Positions 1 through 8,563 of a stretch of DNA of 64,000 nucleotides are shown here, piece after piece (position 1 is the first letter of the stretch; every line of letters begins with the position of its first letter). The stretch spans positions 1-64,000 of the forward strand of contig NZ_BOOZ01000024.1 of assembly GCF_016863495.1 (NCBI RefSeq), read 5' to 3'. Source of the DNA: Micromonospora andamanensis. GTDB taxonomy: Bacteria > Actinomycetota > Actinomycetes > Mycobacteriales > Micromonosporaceae. A program made the translations under genes and the position numbers. The notes below the pieces were generated by a model, which was not told the DNA's origin, searched no databases, and saw nothing but the letters and a program-made list of their open reading frames with translations.

Positions 1-1
1 A

Positions 2-13
2 GTTATCCACAGG
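2..13. promoter_or_regulatory. Isolated GTTATCCACAGG motif
   Basis: The motif contains TTATCCACA, a perfect match to the classical DnaA box. It stands alone at the window edge with no cluster of boxes and no dnaA or dnaN nearby, so it is not evidence for oriC. Motifs of this type recur next to solitary endonuclease-like genes in actinobacteria, and one such gene starts at 52. Confidence 0.3.
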
Positions 14-51
14 GACTGCGGTGGGGCGGGGAGGTTCGCCAGCCTTGGGGG

Positions 52-981
52 GTGGATCGCGACGGGTGGATTCGGCGGGTTGGGGCCGGGCAGGACGGGC
101 TCGTGTGCCGGGAGCAGGCGCTGGGATGCGGCTACTCCCGGCATGAGGTCGACAATCTCGTCGCGTTCGGGCGGTGGCAGTCACTGGCTCGGGCCGTCTA
201 TCTGCCGCAGCCGCTCTGGGTGACGGAGCCGTCCCGGCGCCAACTGGTCCGGGCCGCACTACTCTCGCTGGGGCCGGCCGCCCGTGTGGTCCACGGCAGC
301 GCTGCCGAACTCCATGGCATAGCCGGCCTGCCGAGGTCCGACGAGATCCACATCGGCTTGCCGGGAGTAGCCGCCAAGCGGGCTCGGGCGGGGCAGCCCC
401 ACGTCGTACTGCACCAACTGGAGCACCCGGCAACGTCCCTGGTCAGTCTGGGCGGGATGCCGGCCACCGATGCCATCACCACGGTCAGCGACGTGATCCT
501 GCGGGTGGGGCGGTACCCGGCCGTCTCGGTGCTGGACTCGGCGTTGAACCGAGGTCTGCTGGTCGCAGACGACCTGACGTCGATCGCGTACCGGATCAGG
601 CGCCGACGGGGTGCGGTCGCGGCCCGTGGATACCTCGCGGAGGCGGATGGGCGGGCCCAGTCCCCGCTGGAGACCCGCACCAGGCTGCGCTGTGTCGACG
701 GCCGGGTGCCGCCTGACGCGCTGCAACTGGAGATGCGCGACGACGACGGACACCTGCTCGGCATCGGTGACCTCGGCTGGCGCGCCCCCAAGGTGATCGC
801 GGAGGCCGACGGTCAGGGGCCACACAGCCTTCCGGAGGCGATCTTCGCCGACCGCCGCCGCCAGAACCGCCTGACCAACGCCGGCTGGAAGATCCTCCGC
901 TTCACCTGGCAGGACACCCTCGACCCGGCCTACATCCCCTGGGTCGTCCGCCAAGCCCTCTGCACTTCCCCACCCCGTTGA
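52..981 (+). CDS. AbiEi-like / DUF559-type protein
   Basis: This 309-residue protein starts at GTG. The N-terminal third (about residues 15-60) looks like the winged-helix antitoxin segment of AbiEi-family proteins. The C-terminal 70 residues resemble the small Vsr-like DUF559 domain, with E-A-D-G followed by a basic stretch and the ending WKILRFTWQD. No AbiEii-type toxin partner is adjacent, so a toxin-antitoxin role is not supported and this is probably a solitary copy. Its stop codon falls inside the left arm of the inverted repeat at 973-1041, so the repeat contributes the last residues. The family assignment is from motif memory only. Confidence 0.7.
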   Translation: MDRDGWIRRVGAGQDGLVCREQALGCGYSRHEVDNLVAFGRWQSLARAVYLPQPLWVTEPSRRQLVRAALLSLGPAARVVHGSAAELHGIAGLPRSDEIHIGLPGVAAKRARAGQPHVVLHQLEHPATSLVSLGGMPATDAITTVSDVILRVGRYPAVSVLDSALNRGLLVADDLTSIAYRIRRRRGAVAARGYLAEADGRAQSPLETRTRLRCVDGRVPPDALQLEMRDDDGHLLGIGDLGWRAPKVIAEADGQGPHSLPEAIFADRRRQNRLTNAGWKILRFTWQDTLDPAYIPWVVRQALCTSPPR

Positions 982-1041
982 TCATGAGGTTAGCGGCGGT
1001 CTTGATCTCCAAAGCTGCCGCTAACCTCATGATCAACGGGG
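973..1041. repeat. 25-bp perfect inverted repeat
   Basis: The arms at 973-997 and 1017-1041 are perfect reverse complements separated by 19 bp. The arm begins CCCCGTTGATCATGAGG. The hairpin sits between two convergent genes. It contains the stop codon of the upstream gene (979-981) and encodes the C-terminus of the Nudix gene. It could act as a bidirectional terminator, although no T-tract follows, or be a dispersed palindromic element of the genus. Confidence 0.75.
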
Positions 1042-1493
1042 TCTGACGGGGAGGGGTTGGGAGTTAGGAGGGGGCGGAGGGCGGCGACTATGGGGGCGTC
1101 GGCGGGGAGCCAGGTGACGGTGTCCAGGTCGGCGGCGGAGAGCCAGCGCAGGGCGGAGTGTTCGAGGGCCTGGGGCTGGTCGCCGTGCAGCAGGCGGGCG
1201 GCGTACACCTTGAGGACCGAGCGGCCGTGCGCCATTCGGACGTCGCGGCCGACCCGCTCGCCGATCTCCACGCGTACGGCCAGTTCCTCGACGCACTCGC
1301 GGGCCAGGGCCTCCGTCTCACTCTCCCCGGGCTCCACCTTGCCACCGGGAAACTCCCACATGCCCGCCACCTCGGGCGGGGCGGATCTGGCACAGGCCAG
1401 CACCCGCCCGTCCCTGATGATTGCCGCGCCAACGATCACCTTCGGATCGCGTCGTACGGCGTGTCCGCCGTCGTTCGCCCGTTCGGTCCGCAC
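990..1493 (-). CDS. Nudix (MutT-type) hydrolase
   Basis: This 167-residue protein is probably a pyrophosphohydrolase of (d)NTPs or related nucleoside diphosphate derivatives. The Nudix box GX5EX7REUXEEXGU is visible as GKVEPGE, seven residues, then RECVEEL, with Ala in place of the last Gly. The R-S-A-P-P region and the FPGG entry to the box are typical of sanitising MutT-like enzymes. The last roughly 16 residues (from PVDHEV) are encoded by the inverted repeat at 973-1041 and are probably dispensable. It is convergent with the gene at 52 and divergent from the one at 1677. Confidence 0.85.
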   Translation of the reverse strand: MRTERANDGGHAVRRDPKVIVGAAIIRDGRVLACARSAPPEVAGMWEFPGGKVEPGESETEALARECVEELAVRVEIGERVGRDVRMAHGRSVLKVYAARLLHGDQPQALEHSALRWLSAADLDTVTWLPADAPIVAALRPLLTPNPSPSDPVDHEVSGSFGDQDRR

Positions 1494-1676
1494 GGGCGTC
1501 CAGGGTGCCAGATCAATCGGCGGTTTGGGTAGCTTGGTCGTCCGTCAGGCCAGGAATACCCGGAAGTGTGGGCGTGGACACCCCCACCGTGCGACGTAAG
1601 ACTAGAGGCACCGACAATGACACGGGGCGGCGACGATTTGGCCACAAGCCGGCAACGAAGCCTGGGAGGTGCGGTG

Positions 1677-1982
1677 ATGCGTGCGCTGTTCGGCGGTCGG
1701 ACGAAGCACGACTACCTCAGCGACGCCCTCACCCTACTGTCCGGCTGGACGCGTGAGGGTGAGCAGATCCGACGCACTCTCGTCATCGACGACACGCAAC
1801 ACGCGGCGCTGACCGAGCGGGTCAAGGTGGTAGCCGACGCGCTGCATCTGCGCCCGGAGATCAGCCGGCGCGCCGATCACACCCAGATCCGGGTCGGGCA
1901 CGGCAACGAGCCGCTCTCCGAGGGTGAGGTCCTGCTGGCCGCCCGGATCGAGGACGCGTACCGCGCGGTCACCGAGAGCTGA
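1677..1982 (+). CDS. Pterin-4a-carbinolamine dehydratase-like protein
   Basis: A 101-residue protein of the PCD/DCoH size class. ATG 1677 is chosen because a GGGAGG ribosome-binding site ends 7 bases upstream; the frame is open further upstream but without signals, and GTG 1674 is an alternative. The C-terminal region (HLRPEISRRADHTQIRVGHG, then E-V-L-L-A-A-R-I-E) follows the family layout. The paired His and Pro residues of catalytic dehydratases are only partly kept, with LRPE where HHPE-type signatures are usual. Enzymatic activity is therefore uncertain. Confidence 0.55.
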   Translation: MRALFGGRTKHDYLSDALTLLSGWTREGEQIRRTLVIDDTQHAALTERVKVVADALHLRPEISRRADHTQIRVGHGNEPLSEGEVLLAARIEDAYRAVTES

Positions 1983-2021
1983 CGGTACGTCAGCTGGCGG
2001 ATGCTGCCTACCGTGGGCGGC

Positions 2022-2384
2022 ATGGCCAACGCGACATATGACCGCAAGGAACAGTTCCAGCAGATCCAGAGCGGCCTGCTCGACGGCGAACAGATCATCG
2101 CCGTCTACGACGCTGTCGGCACCGGCACCGGGTTCATCGGGCTGACCGACAGGCGCGTCATCATCCAGGACCGCTCGTTCGTCGGCAAGAAGTACGCGAT
2201 CACCAGCATCCCGTACTCGAAGATCACCAGTGTGAGCGTGGTCAGCAACAAGTCATGGGGCGGCTCGTTCTTCTCCACCGGCGCGATCGCCATCCACGTC
2301 GGTACGCACACCTACGAGGTGGAGTTCCGCGGCGACCAGAAGAGCCACCACGTGCACAACGTCATCCTGCACTACATCAGCTGA
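2022..2384 (+). CDS. PH-domain protein (bPH/YvbH-like)
   Basis: About 120 residues, starting at ATG 2022, with ATG 2001 as an in-frame alternative. The sequence fits a single bacterial pleckstrin-homology-like domain: G-F-I-G-L-T-D-R-R-V-I-I-Q, I-P-Y-S-K-I-T-S-V and G-T-H-T-Y-E-V-E-F are the typical strands. No membrane segment or other domain is present. The role of this family is unknown. It lies between unrelated short genes and shows no operon evidence. Confidence 0.65.
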   Translation: MANATYDRKEQFQQIQSGLLDGEQIIAVYDAVGTGTGFIGLTDRRVIIQDRSFVGKKYAITSIPYSKITSVSVVSNKSWGGSFFSTGAIAIHVGTHTYEVEFRGDQKSHHVHNVILHYIS

Positions 2385-2485
2385 CCCGCCCGGGATTTTC
2401 AGTTGTCGCCGGAGATCGAGGCCTGTTGACTCACGAGCAGGGCGATGCCCTGCACAGGCACCAGCCGGACGAAGGGAGCGACGAC

Positions 2486-2596
2486 ATGAGGCACCTGACG
2501 ACGCCAACGCAGCGAGCAGGCACCGTCAACCCCATCGAATCGAGGCTTCGTGCGTACGTGGGAATCATCGGACAAGGCGCCGTGCGGCGCCGGTAG
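2486..2596 (+). CDS. Possible 36-residue small protein
   Basis: An ATG preceded by AAGGGAG opens 36 codons ending in three arginines. The stop lies 18 bp before the start of the methyltransferase at 2615. It could be a translated leader or small protein co-transcribed with the methyltransferase, or a chance reading frame. I do not recognise the sequence. Confidence 0.35.
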   Translation: MRHLTTPTQRAGTVNPIESRLRAYVGIIGQGAVRRR

Positions 2597-2614
2597 CAAC
2601 GACGGAGGCCGCTG

Positions 2615-3349
2615 ATGTCGGTCTTCGACGATCCGGGACACTTCGGTCGGCTCTGGGCCGACACCTACGACCAGCCGGGCGGGCTACCCGATCCGGCACC
2701 GGCTGTGGAGTTCCTCGCCGAGTTGGTCGGCGACGGCCCGGCACTGGAACTGGCCATCGGCACCGGCCGGGTCGCCCTGCCGCTGGCCGCGCGCGGGATC
2801 ACCGTGGCGGGGGTCGAGGCGTCACCGGAAATGGTCGCCAGGATGCGGGCCAAGCCCGGTGGACAGGGCATCCCCGTGGCCATCGGCGACATGGCGGACG
2901 TGCCGGTGACCGGCCAGTACACCCTGGTGTACCTGGTCTTCAACACCCTGTTCAACCTGGTCCGCGCGCAGCGGCAGGCGGACTGCTTCGGTAACGTCGC
3001 GCGGGTGTTGGCCCCCGGCGGCGCGTTCGTCATCGAGACGTTCGTGCCCGACCCGGCGGACTTCGACCGGGACGAGCAGGTCCAGATCCGGGAGGTGACC
3101 GAGGACTCGGCCACCATCCGCCTGCACAAGTACGACCGGGCGGCGCAGACGTTCCTCCGGCAGACCATCACGTTCCACTCCGCCGGGGTGCACCTGCACC
3201 CGTTCGCGATGCGTTACATGTGGCCCGAGCAGATCGACGAACTGGCCGGGCGGGCCGGTCTCCGGCTCGCCGAGCGGTACGCCGACTGGGACCGGTCCTC
3301 CTTCGGCCCGGACAGCACCTCGCACATCTCGGTGTACCGGCTCGGGTGA
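2615..3349 (+). CDS. Class I SAM-dependent methyltransferase
   Basis: 244 residues with the Rossmann-fold SAM-binding motif I at about residues 48-57 (LELAIGTGRV), the acidic end of strand 2 (GVEASPEM), and motif IV around LVYLVFNTLFN. The substrate cannot be told from sequence. The start is supported by CGGAGG eight to nine bases upstream. Downstream is a 128-bp gap with a short tandem repeat, then a separate gene. Confidence 0.85.
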   Translation: MSVFDDPGHFGRLWADTYDQPGGLPDPAPAVEFLAELVGDGPALELAIGTGRVALPLAARGITVAGVEASPEMVARMRAKPGGQGIPVAIGDMADVPVTGQYTLVYLVFNTLFNLVRAQRQADCFGNVARVLAPGGAFVIETFVPDPADFDRDEQVQIREVTEDSATIRLHKYDRAAQTFLRQTITFHSAGVHLHPFAMRYMWPEQIDELAGRAGLRLAERYADWDRSSFGPDSTSHISVYRLG

Positions 3350-3384
3350 CAGTGGTGCGGGCACGGCGGGGGATCGTCGTCGTG

Positions 3385-3423
3385 CCCGCACCACCGACCG
3401 GCCCCGCACCACCGACCGGCCCC
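3385..3423. repeat. 18-bp tandem repeat, two copies
   Basis: The unit CCCGCACCACCGACCGGC occurs at 3385-3402 and 3403-3420, followed by a partial third copy. It lies in the non-coding gap between the methyltransferase and the DUF218 gene. It is probably a slippage product with no evident function. Confidence 0.8.
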
Positions 3424-3477
3424 GCAGCGGCGGCCGGCTCGCCGGGGCTCTCGCACCGGGCTGGGATACTGGCACGC

Positions 3478-4200
3478 ATGCCGATCCGTTCGTCGCTGGC
3501 GACCCGACTTCGACAGGTCCGGGACCGGGGCCGTGGACGTTGGCTGCGCCGCACGCTGCTGGCCGGCGGGCTCGGTGTGGTGATGCTGATGACAGGTGTG
3601 TTGGCGAGCGTGAGCTGGATCCGCTCCGGCGCCGAAGGACGCACCCACCCGGTCGCGACCGTGCCCGAGACTCCGGTCGCCCTGGTGCTGGGCACGCGGG
3701 TCCAGCCGGACGGCACCCCGGCACCGTTCCTCACCGCCCGGCTGGAGATCGCCCGAGAGTTGTACGCGACCGGCAAGGTGCAGGCGATCCTGGTGTCGGG
3801 CGACAACATGCGCCACGAGTACAACGAGCCCGAGGCGATGCAGCGCTGGCTGGTCGAGCAGGGCGTACCGGCTGACAAGGTGGTACTCGACCACGCCGGC
3901 TTCGACACCTACGACTCGTGCGCCCGCGCGAAGCGGATCTTCGGGGTGGAGCGGGCGACTGTGGTGACCCAGCAGTTCCACCTGGCCCGCGCCGTCACGG
4001 TCTGCCGCCACCTCGGCATCGACGCCTACGGCGTCGGCGACGAGACCGCCCGGGAGCTCAGCCACCGCACCTGGCGGATCAGTTCCGTCCGGGAGTACGG
4101 CGCCGGCCTGAAAGCCGCGTTGGACGTGCTCTCCGGCCGCGACCCGGTGCACCTCGGCGACCGCGAGACCGGCGTCGACGACGCCCTCCGCGCCGGCTGA
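3478..4200 (+). CDS. DUF218 membrane protein (SanA/ElyC/YdcF family)
   Basis: 240 residues from ATG 3478. A basic N-terminus (residues 1-25) precedes one transmembrane helix (about 26-46), placing the rest outside the membrane. The DUF218 fold follows: ALVLGTRVQPDG, then A-I-L-V-S-G-D-N and E-P-E-A-M, and the V-V-T-Q-Q-F-H-L-A-R-A motif. The family is linked to envelope integrity and vancomycin-type barrier function in enterobacteria; its reaction is unknown. It is convergent with ychF, leaving 9 bp between stop codons. Confidence 0.8.
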   Translation: MPIRSSLATRLRQVRDRGRGRWLRRTLLAGGLGVVMLMTGVLASVSWIRSGAEGRTHPVATVPETPVALVLGTRVQPDGTPAPFLTARLEIARELYATGKVQAILVSGDNMRHEYNEPEAMQRWLVEQGVPADKVVLDHAGFDTYDSCARAKRIFGVERATVVTQQFHLARAVTVCRHLGIDAYGVGDETARELSHRTWRISSVREYGAGLKAALDVLSGRDPVHLGDRETGVDDALRAG

Positions 4201-4209
4201 GCGCGACAC

Positions 4210-5295
<1,086 letters not shown>

Positions 5296-5306
5296 GACGA
5301 GCCAGC

Positions 5307-5780
5307 TTACGCCGGTACCACTCGATCATCGGCAGGCAGGTCGATCCGCAGGACACCGGGGGCCAGCTCGGCGGCGGCGGCCAGCGGCAGCGTGAAGCGG
5401 GCGTCGGCGGCGGGCGCGGCGTGCTGCGACTCGCCGAGCATCCAGTGGACCTCGTCGGCTGTCCAGCCCAGCGCCGGTCGGGCCGCGATCGCCCGGAGCA
5501 GCCGCAGCGCGGCCCGGGTGTCGTCGTCGTAGAAGCGCATGCACCAGTGGTGCACCCACATTCCGAGCGCACGCACCCCGTCCTGGTCGAGTGAGCCGAC
5601 CAGTCGGCCGCAGGCGGTGTCGCCGAAGGCGCGGCCCGGGTCGTCGGCGCGGTCCCGTTCGATGGCCCCGACCGCGGCGGGGGCGACGGCGCGCATCCGG
5701 TCGTAGAAGCGTTGGACCACTGTCGGGTCGAGCGGTGGGTGCTCGTGTCTCGACGTCGCCCGACCCGCCACGCTAGCCAT
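5307..5780 (-). CDS. Hypothetical protein
   Basis: 157 residues if started at the ATG at 5780, which follows AGAAGG; the frame extends upstream to 5915 with arginine-rich, non-coding-looking sequence. The product is mainly helical with several tryptophans (VHHWCMRFYDDDTRAALRLL). I see no catalytic motif, signal peptide or membrane segment. It ends 11 bp from the start of ychF on the same strand and may be co-transcribed with it. Family not recognised. Confidence 0.6.
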   Translation of the reverse strand: MASVAGRATSRHEHPPLDPTVVQRFYDRMRAVAPAAVGAIERDRADDPGRAFGDTACGRLVGSLDQDGVRALGMWVHHWCMRFYDDDTRAALRLLRAIAARPALGWTADEVHWMLGESQHAAPAADARFTLPLAAAAELAPGVLRIDLPADDRVVPA

Positions 5781-5922
5781 TGCCGCACCCTTCTGGAGTT
5801 GGTGGCCGCACGCTACCCACCACAACCGACACTTCCGTTCCGCACCGCCCGGTCGGTGGCCCGTAGGGTGTGGTCCGAATTCCGCGAGCCGGGCGGGCGG
5901 GAGCAGGCGCATCATCGGTGAC

Positions 5923-7359
5923 GTGGAACTGGACTTCGAGCGGTGTTACCGGGCCGTCGACAGCCGTGACCAGCGGTTCGACGGCTGGTTCTACACCGGC
6001 GTGACCTCGACTGGCATCTACTGTCGGCCGTCGTGTCCGGCGATGACCCCGAAGCGACGGAACGTACGTTTCTTCCCGTCGTCGGCGGCGGCCCAGCGGG
6101 CCGGGCTGCGCGCCTGCCGGCGCTGCCGCCCGGACGCCTCCCCCGGCTCACCCCAGTGGGACGTACGGGCCGACGTGGTGGGCCGGGCGATGCGACTGAT
6201 CGCCGACGGCGTGGTCGACCGCGACGGGGTACCCGGGCTGGCCGCCCGGCTCGGCTACACCGAGCGGCACCTGCACCGGATGCTGCGGGCGGAACTGGGC
6301 GCGGGTCCGCTGGCACTGGCCCGGGCCCAGCGGGCGCAGACCGCCCGCACCCTGATCGAGACGACCGGGCTGGGCCTGGCCGAGATCGCGTTCGCCGCCG
6401 GGTTCGGCAGCGTCCGGCAGTTCAACGACACCGTACGCGCGGTCTACGGCGCACCGCCGTCGCAGCTGCGTGCCGTCAACGGCACGGCTGTCGGTGGTGC
6501 GGGCACCGTCACCCTGCGGCTGGCGTACCGGCCGCCACTGCACACCGCCGCGCTGCTCGACTTCCTCGCCCGGCGCACGCTGCCCGGGGTCGACGAGGTG
6601 GCCGACGGGGCGTACCGCCGGGGGTTGCGGTTGCCGCACGGCACCGGGGAGGCCACGCTCACCCCGGCGGCCGACCACGTGGCGGCGACGCTGCGCCTGA
6701 CCGACCTGCGCGACCTGGCCCCCGCCGTGGCCCGGTGCCGGCGCCTGTTCGACCTGGACGCGGATCCGGTCGCCGTCGACCAGACCCTAGCCGCCGATCC
6801 GGCGCTGGCCGCGGCGGTGGCGGCAGAGCCCGGGGTACGCGTCCCCCGCGCGGTGGACGGTTTCGAGATCACCGTCCGCGCCATCACCACTCAGCAGGTC
6901 TCCCTGGCCTCCGCCCGCTCCACCCTCACCCACCTCCTCCGAGAGGCCCGTGGTGATCAGGAGGCTCTGGGGCCTGGGGCACCGTCCGGGTTCGCCACGG
7001 CGGAGGAACTGCTGGGGGTGGCGGATTCGGGGTTCCGGATGCCGGCGGGGCGACGTGAGACGATCCGGGCGGTGGCGCGGGCGGTCGTGGCCGGCGAACT
7101 CGACCTGGAGCCGGGTGGGGACCGGGACGAGACAGCGCGGCGGCTGACCGCGATCCCTGGCATCGGTGCGTGGACCGCCGGCTACCTCGCGATGCGGGCC
7201 CTCGGCGACCCCGACACGTTCCTCCCCACCGACCTCGCGGTACGGCGGGGCGCCGCCGCCCTCGGCCTCACCGACAACCCCAGAACCCTTGACGAGTACG
7301 CAGCGCGTTGGCGCCCCTGGCGGTCGTACGCCGTGATCCGTCTCTGGCGATCAGCATGA
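5923..7359 (+). CDS. Ada/AlkA fusion: methylphosphotriester sensor and 3-methyladenine glycosylase
   Basis: 478 residues from GTG. Residues 1-75 form an Ada N-terminal domain with the four zinc cysteines C34, C38, C65 and C68; C34 is the expected methyl acceptor. Residues 85-170 are an AraC-type double HTH (R-L-G-Y-T-E-R-H-L-H-R). Residues 185-478 are an AlkA glycosylase: AlkA-N domain, helix-hairpin-helix IPGIGAWTAGYLAMRAL, and the catalytic Asp at about 437 in FLPTDLAVRRG. The protein should both sense alkylation and excise damaged bases. Its stop overlaps ATG 7356, and ogt follows, forming an adaptive-response operon. Confidence 0.93.
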   Translation: MELDFERCYRAVDSRDQRFDGWFYTGVTSTGIYCRPSCPAMTPKRRNVRFFPSSAAAQRAGLRACRRCRPDASPGSPQWDVRADVVGRAMRLIADGVVDRDGVPGLAARLGYTERHLHRMLRAELGAGPLALARAQRAQTARTLIETTGLGLAEIAFAAGFGSVRQFNDTVRAVYGAPPSQLRAVNGTAVGGAGTVTLRLAYRPPLHTAALLDFLARRTLPGVDEVADGAYRRGLRLPHGTGEATLTPAADHVAATLRLTDLRDLAPAVARCRRLFDLDADPVAVDQTLAADPALAAAVAAEPGVRVPRAVDGFEITVRAITTQQVSLASARSTLTHLLREARGDQEALGPGAPSGFATAEELLGVADSGFRMPAGRRETIRAVARAVVAGELDLEPGGDRDETARRLTAIPGIGAWTAGYLAMRALGDPDTFLPTDLAVRRGAAALGLTDNPRTLDEYAARWRPWRSYAVIRLWRSA

Positions 7360-7400
7360 GTCCGGCCATCCGCCCGATCAGTCCAACCCTGGAGAATCTC

Positions 7401-7916
7401 ATGATCAGCACGAACAGCACGATCGACAGCACGGTCATCGCCACCCCCGCCGGACCGTTCACCGTCCTCGTCGGTCCGGACGGCGCGGTACGGGCGTCGG
7501 GTTTCACCGCGGACCCGGCGAACCTGCTGCCACTCGTACACCCGAGCCTGCGCGGCGAACCGCGACAGCGGCCGGAACTCGGCCCGGTCACCGCCGCCGT
7601 GACCGGATATCTCGACGGCGACCTGGCCGCGATCGACGGCGTTCCGGTCGAACAGCACACCGGCGGGATGTTCATGTCACACGCCTGGCGGGTGCTGCGC
7701 GACGTCAAACCGGGCGAGCCGGTCACCTACACCGCTTACGCCGCACTCGCCGGCCGCCCCGCCGCGGTACGCGCCGCCGCTGCGGCCTGCGCCCGCAATG
7801 CCGCCGCGCTCTTCATACCCTGCCATCGGGTGCTACGCACCGACGGCACGCTGGGCGGCTATCGCTGGGGGCTGCCCGTGAAACGCTGGCTCCTCGACCA
7901 CGAACGACCCAGCTGA
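7401..7916 (+). CDS. ogt: Methylated-DNA-[protein]-cysteine S-methyltransferase
   Basis: 171 residues from ATG 7401, preceded by CTGGAG eight bases upstream; ATG 7356 overlaps the previous stop and is an alternative. The active-site motif is FIPCHRV with acceptor C141, followed by the G-G-Y-R-W-G loop and the C-terminal KRWLLDHE. It removes O6-methyl groups from guanine in a suicide reaction. It is the second gene of the Ada/AlkA operon. Confidence 0.95.
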   Translation: MISTNSTIDSTVIATPAGPFTVLVGPDGAVRASGFTADPANLLPLVHPSLRGEPRQRPELGPVTAAVTGYLDGDLAAIDGVPVEQHTGGMFMSHAWRVLRDVKPGEPVTYTAYAALAGRPAAVRAAAAACARNAAALFIPCHRVLRTDGTLGGYRWGLPVKRWLLDHERPS

Positions 7917-8013
7917 TGCGGCGTCCGGGACCCTGACCCCGCCCGACCCGATCGCCGGCCATACCTCGCTGTGGCACCACCAGAGCCTCCTGCCACCGCA
8001 ACGGAGGCCAGCA

Positions 8014-8044
8014 GTCACCCAGTGTGACCCTCACGCTGGGTGAC
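8014..8044. terminator. Possible terminator hairpin downstream of ogt
   Basis: Nine-bp perfect arms GTCACCCAG and CTGGGTGAC enclose a 13-nt loop about 100 bp past the ogt stop. No U-tract follows, so function as an intrinsic terminator is tentative. Confidence 0.35.
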
Positions 8045-8088
8045 AGCCATCACGAGTAGCCGCTGGCCCACTGTCTTCCCTTCGCGCG

Positions 8089-8210
8089 CTTTGCTCTGCT
8101 TCAACCCACGCAATAGTCGATGACCAGCGCCGGAGCAGAGCGGCGGTCCGACCCCCGCCAGACGAGGCGGCACGGAGAGTAACCGTTGCGTGGGTTGAAG
8201 CAGAGCAAAG
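8089..8210. repeat. 25-bp inverted repeat pair, 72-bp spacer
   Basis: The arms 8089-8113 (starting CTTTGCTCTGCTTCAACC) and 8186-8210 are perfect reverse complements. The spacer shows no reading frame. This is the size and form of a miniature or degenerate dispersed element, with no transposase visible. Confidence 0.75.
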
Positions 8211-8377
8211 GGGCCGGATGGCACATCGGCGGACCGGCGTGGCAGCCACGCATCGTCACGGCCGTGACGGAGCTGCCGCACTCGACAGGGGTGACGGGCC
8301 GACGGGACTGACGGCACCGACGGGCAGGGCGGGGTGGCTCTGACAGCAAGCCGACAGCGGCGTCGCTGCCAAATGCG

Positions 8378-8391
8378 GCTACCGTCGGGTA
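8378..8391 (+). other. attL core
   Basis: GCTACCGTCGGGTA, identical to 50355-50368. With one mismatch the identity extends three bases upstream (GCGGCTACC versus GCAGCTACC). It lies 172 bp before the integrase. Confidence 0.75.
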
Positions 8392-8554
8392 CCGGCGAAA
8401 CGCCGAACGGACGACCCGCACCGGTGCCGTCAACCGAACGGACAGGGTCCGCGCCGCACGTCCCACCATCGGCCGGCGCCGCCGGCCCAAGGCGGCGACC
8501 CTGGAGCCGACCACACGCCGACCGGCCCTACTCTCGCGCCCGATCGCCGCATAG
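8378..8554 (+). pseudogene. Detached 3' end of the viral-form repressor gene
   Basis: Read in the repressor frame, the att core (GCT ACC GTC GGG TA) continues here as an open frame of 54 further codons to TAG at 8552-8554. It is rich in Arg and ends in LLSRPIAA. In the excised phage this would be joined to the 94-residue protein encoded at 50085, giving 148 residues, and the stop lies 9 bp before the integrase GTG. In the lysogen it has no start and is not expressed as part of the repressor. The C-terminal IAA resembles hydrophobic-Ala-Ala tags read by ClpXP-type proteases; that role is inferred. Confidence 0.6.
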
Positions 8555-8563
8555 CAGCTACCG

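Larger units (their letters stand above)
7917..8563. other. Intergenic region at the left element boundary
   Basis: This roughly 650-bp stretch has no convincing independent gene. It holds a hairpin at 8014-8044, a 25-bp inverted-repeat pair at 8089-8113 and 8186-8210, the left att core at 8378-8391, and the detached 3' end of the phage repressor reading frame up to 8554. Sequence left of 8378 is presumably the original upstream region of the ABC exporter now at 50369. Confidence 0.7.

Noticed and set aside
2-13. DnaA box as evidence for a chromosomal origin
   Set aside because: Single box, no cluster, no dnaA/dnaN/gyrB neighbourhood.
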